A DNA stretch of 64,000 nucleotides, taken from positions 36,981,956-37,045,955 of the forward strand of contig CM068318.1 in NCBI GenBank assembly GCA_034766995.1. Direction: 5' to 3'. Of this stretch, positions 58,316 through 64,000 are shown piece after piece. This DNA comes from Acanthacorydalis orientalis. Its lineage: Eukaryota; Arthropoda; Insecta; Megaloptera; Corydalidae. The notes below the pieces were generated by a model. That model did no database searches. It was not told where the DNA came from and saw only the letters and a program-made list of their open reading frames with translations. The translations under genes were made by a program, and so were the position numbers. Position 1 is the first letter of the stretch. Each line of letters begins with the position of its first letter.

Positions 58316-59480
58316 GGCAACCTCCTTGTAACACGGGACTCTTATAACACGGTTTGAGAATTCGGGAAATTTGGTGGAAATGGCATCTGGGAAAAATAAA
58401 AAAATTCAGAGTACGATAGCACAGATGGAAACGCTGAAGTACAAAATTTTACCCTGAAAAGAATACAGGAAGAATACAAGAAGGTCGGTTAGCCACAAAA
58501 CAATTCACTTACGGTTCAAAAAATTTCGTTCCGATGATACGAATCTCGACAATGAGCCTCGAGGAAGGCCGAAAACCATTGTTAACGAAGAACATTTGAG
58601 AGCCACGGTGGAAGCTAATCCACACACAACTGTTCGAGGTCTCGCATGTGATTTTAGTGTTAGTGTTATGACTGTTTTTCGTCACCTCGCTGTAACAGGA
58701 AAGGAGAAAAAGCTGGATAAGTGGGTGCCGCACGAATTGACAGATGGTCAGAAACTGAGACGCTTAGAGATGTGTTCTTCATTGATGATTCAAAATGATA
58801 AAATTACATTTTTAAATCGAATCATTACTTGTGATGAAAAGTGGATTCTGTATGATAACAGAAAAAGATCTGGAAAAAGATTAAATGCAAACGAGGCTTC
58901 AGGACACGCAATCGAGCCGTCATTACACCAAAAAAAACTTATGGTTACTGTGTGATAAACAAATAAAAGAATAAACCATTATTTTTTTTTAAAACCATGC
59001 GAAGCACTTACGGCTAATTCATATTGTCGCGATTCGACAATCTAACTGAGAAATTCAAAAAAAAAAGTCAATGCTAATCAATAGATATGGGCCAACACTA
59101 ATCCAAGACAATGCTCACCACACACATCTCGAATCACGATTTCTAAACTAGATTCATTAAATTATGAAATTTTACCGCATCGCCTCTTATTCGCCAGATA
59201 TTTCACCGGCAGACAATCATCTTTTTCGCTATTTGTAATATTATTGGAATTCTATTTCGCCACTTGGAAGAAATAAAAAATTCCGAAACCAAACAAAAGT
59301 GATTCAAGGATTCGAAGACTTTATAAGCTCTAAAAATGTCTATTTTTATAAAAATGGGATAAACAATCTAATTTCTCGTTGGCAAAAGACCATTGAAGCT
59401 TATGGAGCTTATTTTCATTAAATATATTTTGTTTTGTTAAAAATAGTGCGTTTTAATTCTCACCTACAAATTCCACAATT
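58316..59480 (+). mobile_element. Mariner-like element F, near full-length relic
   Basis: From 58590 the + strand reads ATVEANPHTTVRGLACDFSV (second HTH), KKLDKWVPHELTDGQKLRRL (linker), IITCDEKWILYDNRKRSGKR (first Asp) and PSLHQKKLMVTV, open for 120 codons to 58955. Later blocks are broken: LIQDNAHHTH (second Asp) and SYSPDISPADNHLF (third Asp). The last 250 bases are the source type of the piece nested in E3 at 39545-39815. An AACACGG-rich start resembles 55030-55060. Confidence 0.78.
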
Positions 59481-59546
59481 TGTAACTCGGTATCTGATCT
59501 ATCTATTGATTGACTATAATTTTGTTTTTCATTATAATCTATTATA

Positions 59547-60824
59547 TTAGGTGTTGGAAGTAATTCTTAGCGTTTTACAAGAGATGATGTAGGTAGTACA
59601 TTCTTCCATTGTTCCCTTTAACCAAATATTCCCCGTAAAACAGCTGTCCTTAGGCGTCAGTTTCAGCATAGGTCATTTGGTTGATGTGTAAATAACAACA
59701 CTTTGTACTTTGTCGAATTTCGTGCCGGATAAATTGTTTTTGCGGGGAGTTTTACTTCATTACTTTAACATGAAAAAAAGTGCTGCCGAAAGTCATCTTA
59801 TTTTAGTGGAAGTTTATGGTGACCATGCTCTAGCTGAGCTAACGTATCGGAAGTGGTTTGCACGTTTTAAAAGTGGTGATTTCGACTTGGAAGACAGGGA
59901 CGCCCTGGAAAGCCGAAAAAGTTCGACGATGAAGAATCGGAGGCATTGGTTAATGAAGATCCATGTCAAACACTTCAATAATTGTGTGAATCGTTGGGAG
60001 TTCACTTGTCAACGGTAGAAAAACGCCTTAAAGCAATGGGAATGATCCAAAAGCAAGGAAATCGGGTCCCATACGAATTGAAATCGAGGGATGTTGAAAG
60101 GCGTTTTTCTACCTGTGAACTGCTGCTTCGACGGGAGAAAAGGAAGAGATTTTTGCATCGAATTGTCACGGGCGATGAAAAATGGATCAATTACGACAAT
60201 CCTAAGCGTAGAAAGTCATGGGTTAAGCCCGGCCAACCATCAACACCAGCAGCGAAGCCAAATATCCATGGATCCAAACTCATGCTCTGTATTTGGTGGG
60301 ATCATAGGGATGTGATCTACTATGAGCTGCTCAAACCGAATGAAACCATCACTGGGGATTGCTACCGACTACAACTGATGCGCTTGAGCCGTGCATTGAA
60401 GGAAAAACGACCGAAATACTCTGAAAGACACGACAAAGTGATTTTGCAGCACGACAATTCTCGTCCGCACGTCGCAAAACCGATCAAAACATACTTGGAA
60501 ACGCTCAAATGAGAAGTTCTATCCTACCCGCCGTATTCACCAGATATTGCTCCTTCTGATTACCACATGTTTTGATCGATTAGTCATGACCTGTTTGGAC
60601 AGAAGCTCACTTCTTATGAAGATTGCAAAAAATGGGTCGATTCGTGGATTGCATCTAAAGACGAGGCGGTCTTCCGACGTGGTATTCGTCTCCTGCCCGA
60701 AAGATGGGAAAAAGTAGTGGCTAACGATTGACAATACTTTGAATGATATGTTTTTTTCAATTTCATTTAAAATAAACGATCTTTTTTCATGAAGAAAACG
60801 CTACGAATTAATTCCAACAGCCAA
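59547..60824 (+). mobile_element. Mariner-like element G, complete (1278 bp), mauritiana (Mos1)-type
   Basis: The left end TTAGGTGTTGGAAGTAATTC and the reversed right end TTGGCTGTTGGAATTAATTC are inverted repeats, continuing TAGCGTTTT in both. TA flanks both (59545-59546 and 60825-60826). The length is that of a full mariner. Confidence 0.9.
59710..60755 (+). pseudogene. Mariner G transposase, nearly intact with a few inactivating changes
   Basis: It starts MSNFVPDKLFLRGVLLHYFN, has the HTH region SAAESHLILVEVYGDHA and ...LTYRKWFARFKSGDFDLEDR, then a one-base frameshift near 59898 and a stop near 59980. From 59982 it is open to 60512: LGVHLSTVEKRLKAMGMIQK, IVTGDEKWINYDNPKRRKSW (first Asp), LMLCIWWDHRDVIYYELLKP and ILQHDNSRPHVAKPIKTYLE (second Asp). 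TGA at 60510 replaces the usual Trp of the L.WEVL motif. After it YPPYSPDIAPSDYHMF (third Asp, DD34D) and RLLPERWEKVV continue, with two more TGA codons. Family and order of domains match Mos1-type transposases of about 345 residues. Confidence 0.88.
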
Positions 60825-60826
60825 TA

Positions 60827-61795
60827 TAAAAAATAAAGCCGTTATTTCGGTTTGATTTTTTCACTTTTATAATCGATAGTTCTTGTTAAGAATAGTAAAA
60901 TTTTATTTTAATTACGCATGAAAAATAAACGTTTTATTTATACAATTTATAGCATATATTTTTTTAATTCTATCGTAGAATAAATATTTAATTAATAAAT
61001 AAATATAACAGAACGATAAATAAATACATATATAGAACACGAACAGGTTCGATGTCACCTTCAAGTGTGTTCCGTAGACATAACAATCTGCTACTACAGT
61101 TGTGCATATGATTCATGACCGAGAATAAACTTATAAAATGACTGAAGATAACATTACGTCGCTAATTGCAACGTGTAATTTGTTTTCACTGTAACAATAA
61201 ATTAACTCGTCGTGTTTAAACATTGCATGTACGTACGATTCATTACTGAAAGCAACTAAACGTTTCCATGAAAGGTGGAAACCTCGACTGTACGCCCATG
61301 CGCGCTTTACACCGCATCCATTAATGGACAATTGTACAACCCACGTCCGTTAAATATCCGTTGGCCGTATTATTTATTTATCGGGTGTCGTTTTTCGGTA
61401 CACTACATTTGGGAACACAGGTGTAAATGAACTGTAAATAGATGAGAGCGCATTCAAGGTAAACGTAACCATTTGAAGAGAAGAATGTCGATCCGGCAAA
61501 TAAATTTTTAGATTAATCTGTACAATTTCGATGCACATTTTAGAAACATGTCCATTTCCTTTTCTAATTTCAGTGTGTCTCGAATATAAAGGATATTGGT
61601 ATAAAAGGTCGATGATAATACAGTATTCTATGTAAATTCATTTTTAAATTTGTAACATTTTGTTGGAAAATTATGAACATTGTTGTTTAATTGGAGAACT
61701 GAATTTAATGATAGGAAATATTATTTCATCTTATGAAATAATCATAAGTAGAACAGTACAGAAAACTTTTATTCTACATTAAATTCATATTTACA
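60827..61795. other. AT-rich intergenic stretch
   Basis: No supported feature. Confidence 0.45.
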
Positions 61796-61799
61796 TTAA

Positions 61800-62426
61800 C
61801 CTTTTTGATCTGGGGAGAGGGAAAGGGTGCTAAATTTTTTTAACAAATATTTTTCTATTAATGAGTCATTCTTTTATAGTAAACAAAATAAAAATTGCAA
61901 ATTTGTCGGTTACAAGAAAAAATATGTTAATTCAGATTAGCTATTAGAAATTTCATATCTACCTGATATACCGTAGAAAATCGTTGATAATATTCGAGGA
62001 AACGTAAAACTCTTGGTTAGAAACATGTTTGGAACCGGAAAAATTGATTACAATTGAAAATTTTCAGAAATTACATTAATGTCGAGTGTGAAAAATTTTG
62101 AAACAATTAAATGTGCACAAAACGGTTTCACATCGGTCACATCTTGTACCTGGACATAGAGCCTCGAAATATTTTTATACAGTTTCTTTCAATGATTAAC
62201 TTCCGGAAAAAAATATTATTCAACCCAATTCTCAAGTTCAAATGAAAAAACGATTTTCTTGATTTTAGACGACCGTAATTTTTTTCAAATGAAAGAAAGA
62301 GTTGTAAATTTAGTCTCATTAGAAAGAGATTGGTGACTATATATCATCGAAAAGATAGCGCTCTGAGGCCATGTATTTTTTTAGAAAATTTAATGGATTT
62401 TTAGATCCACACAGGGATTCAAGAGG
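61800..62426 (-). mobile_element. piggyBac-type MITE, 627 bp, copy 2
   Basis: TTAA flanks both ends (61796-61799 and 62427-62430). The ends are inverted: CCTTTTTGATC on the left, CCTCTTGAATCC reversed on the right. It is an inverted counterpart of 2224-2855. No coding frame survives in both copies, so it is non-autonomous. Confidence 0.78.
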
Positions 62427-62924
62427 TTAATAGTATTTAAGAATAGCAATTAAATATTCTGATATGAATATTAAAGTACAGAATATATATTTATAAATAA
62501 AAACAAAAATCCGTCATTTTAGACAAAAAAAAGAACAAATGACAGACTGTACTTACAATTGGGCATAAGTTATTAAATGAAAATAAAATCACACATACCT
62601 TAAAAGACAAAAACTCAAAAGTCCCGGAATTTATTCTGACACTATAAACGATAAGTTTGATGCCAAAAACATATGACAACATTTAAAAATAGATTCGAGT
62701 GTCTGCAAAAATATTAAATAATGAATGAAAAAATATCTCGAAATGTGTTATAAGCAAAAGATAGAAAGCAGAAAACGAATACAACAGACATAACTGGATA
62801 AAAACATTTCAACATGTAATGACTGATGTAAATAATTTTTGAATATAGGGTAATTCCAATTAGGCTTCCACACGAAAGTAATAAAAAAAAATCAAAAATT
62901 AAAAAATTGATGTTATCCTCCATT

Positions 62925-63060
62925 TAGTTAGTTTTAGTTCAATTTTATTTTAGTATTGAATTGAACTAAAATACTGAATAGAAAATAACATGACTTTTCT
63001 TAACCAATGTGCTCCCTTTCAATATTTTCATGTGAAAGTCGAAATTGTATCATTCTCACT
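62925..63060 (+). repeat. Element-B-type 3' end with hairpin
   Basis: It matches 11695-11795. It contains TAGTTCAATT...AATTGAACTA, an inverted repeat with a 14-base loop, and AATATTTTCATGTG before (TA)n. Confidence 0.6.
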
Positions 63061-63067
63061 CTCTCTC

Positions 63068-63068
<1 letters not shown>

Positions 63069-63115
<47 letters not shown>
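63069..63115. repeat. (TA)n array
   Basis: Simple repeat after a CT-rich run. Confidence 0.88.
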
Positions 63116-63120
<5 letters not shown>

Positions 63121-63212
63121 TGTTATAGAATAAGGATGAACAGTATTAAAAAAAACAGAACTGAATAAAATTATTAAGGAACCAACAAAAATCCAAAAAT
63201 GTCGCTCTGTTT

Positions 63213-63215
<3 letters not shown>

Positions 63216-63277
<62 letters not shown>

Positions 63278-63316
63278 ATATATATATATATAATATATAT
63301 ATAATATATACATATT

Positions 63317-63341
<25 letters not shown>
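63216..63341. repeat. (TA)n array, about 125 bp
   Basis: TA runs with TAATATAT and TGTGTGTA steps. Confidence 0.88.
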
Positions 63342-63347
<6 letters not shown>

Positions 63348-63469
63348 GAGTCCAAAAAATGTATACATACTTCAACGTACAAAATATCTACATAAAAGCT
63401 TTATACCACAAAAATTATATAGGCATCAAGGGATAGCTGTGGGGATGTTCGACTTTTAAAATCACAATA

Positions 63470-63715
63470 GATACACAAAGGTCACTATTAGTGTTCAGAC
63501 ATTGCTAACTACTGCATGAACAACGTTGGTCAATGTGTCCGCAGTGATTGCTGCGCACGACATTTCAATTTCTTCCCATAGCGTCGCTAATGTAGCTGAT
63601 TTTCTATGATATATCACATCCTTTAGGATCCCCTATAAGTAGAAGTCGAAGAGTATAAAATCTAGAGAACGTCTGATGTGGACTGTCATCCATGGGTTCA
63701 ACTGAAATATTCGTT
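63470..63715 (-). mobile_element. Tc1/mariner-type transposase 3' part, copy N1 (- strand)
   Basis: The - strand reads SPHQTFSRFYTLRLLLIGDP and, after a frame change, a block ending ITADTLTNVVHAVV. This resembles the C-terminus of the insect family with FQQDGAPPH...RSPDLTPLDFFLWGYLK. The third catalytic region is decayed. Confidence 0.55.
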
Positions 63716-63753
63716 TTTGAATATACAGTTACTGCCCTTGTGCACCTCCACAT

Positions 63754-63782
63754 ATTTCGCACATGTTTCTCATGTGCGAAAT
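63754..63782. repeat. Perfect 12-bp hairpin between two inverted transposase fragments
   Basis: ATTTCGCACATG, five-base loop TTTCT, then CATGTGCGAAAT. Confidence 0.9.
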
Positions 63783-64000
63783 GCGAATCACATATGAGTG
63801 ATTGTTGCGCTCTATGGGAATAAACGATTTTACTTGCAACAAGATGGTGCACCATCATCACACTAGCAGCGAGACGTGAGAGCTCTTACCTCGATGAGAT
63901 TTTGCCAGGGTAATGGATAGGACGATGAGATGCCGTTGAGTTTCCCCCACGTTCTCCATTATTAACGCCCGTCTACTTTTACTTATGGAGGACCCTAAAG
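63783..64000 (+). mobile_element. Tc1/mariner-type transposase fragment, copy N2 (+ strand), cut by window edge
   Basis: The + strand near 63835 reads TRWCTIITLAARRE-like sequence derived from QQDGAPSHTS, then YLDEILPG-WIGR and VEFPPRSPLLTPVYFYLWRT. This corresponds to the second and third catalytic blocks of the same family as N1. The Asp of SPDLTP is now Leu. It continues beyond the window. Confidence 0.6.

Overview
This is AT-rich eukaryotic nuclear DNA from an animal, most likely an insect. It has spliced genes with GT/AG introns, a Six4-class SIX homeobox gene, a SINA/SIAH-type ubiquitin ligase gene, and a very dense load of decayed Tc1/mariner, piggyBac, hAT, Harbinger and non-LTR elements, with long (TA)n arrays. 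I cannot name the species. I see no rRNA or tRNA gene, CRISPR array or prokaryotic feature.

Host genes. (1) A Six4 orthologue runs on the + strand from about 3089 to 33956. Four coding exons (3089-4026, 12610-12767, 14290-14545, 33818-33956) join in phase to 496 codons plus a stop. The introns are about 8.6, 1.5 and 19.3 kb. (2) A SINA/SIAH-like gene lies on the - strand at 40224-41774. It is an open 516-codon terminal exon encoding two successive RING + SINA zinc-finger + TRAF-like modules. Its start must lie in an upstream exon that I could not find. The two genes converge and are about 6.3 kb apart.

Layout. 1-3.0 kb: a mariner with a nested TTAA-flanked insert, a piggyBac-type MITE, then the Six4 5' region. 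4-12.6 kb (intron 1): a mariner relic, a reverse-transcriptase fragment, a piggyBac transposase fragment, a TIR-bounded tandem array, a hAT relic, a mariner and an RTE 3' end. 12.8-14.3 kb (intron 2): TA arrays and a hAT-like MITE. 14.5-33.8 kb (intron 3): a MULE-like or unclassified transposase relic, a Harbinger-like element with a MADF remnant, several mariner A copies, a piggyBac element, a long inverted repeat enclosing a LINE RNase H/zinc-knuckle fragment, and mariner D. 34.7-39.9 kb: mariners I, A6 and a nested E/F element. 42.2-64 kb: no further host gene seen; mariners H, E, D, K, J, M, F, G, an RTE copy, a second piggyBac-type MITE and an inverted pair of transposase ends at the right edge.

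The host genes do not form an obvious functional unit. Six4 is a developmental transcription factor, and the SINA-like protein is probably an E3 ligase. The main themes are transposon nesting, (TA)n arrays at transposon edges, and a tandem-module SINA-like ORF. All homology statements come from motif recognition by eye; no database search was run.
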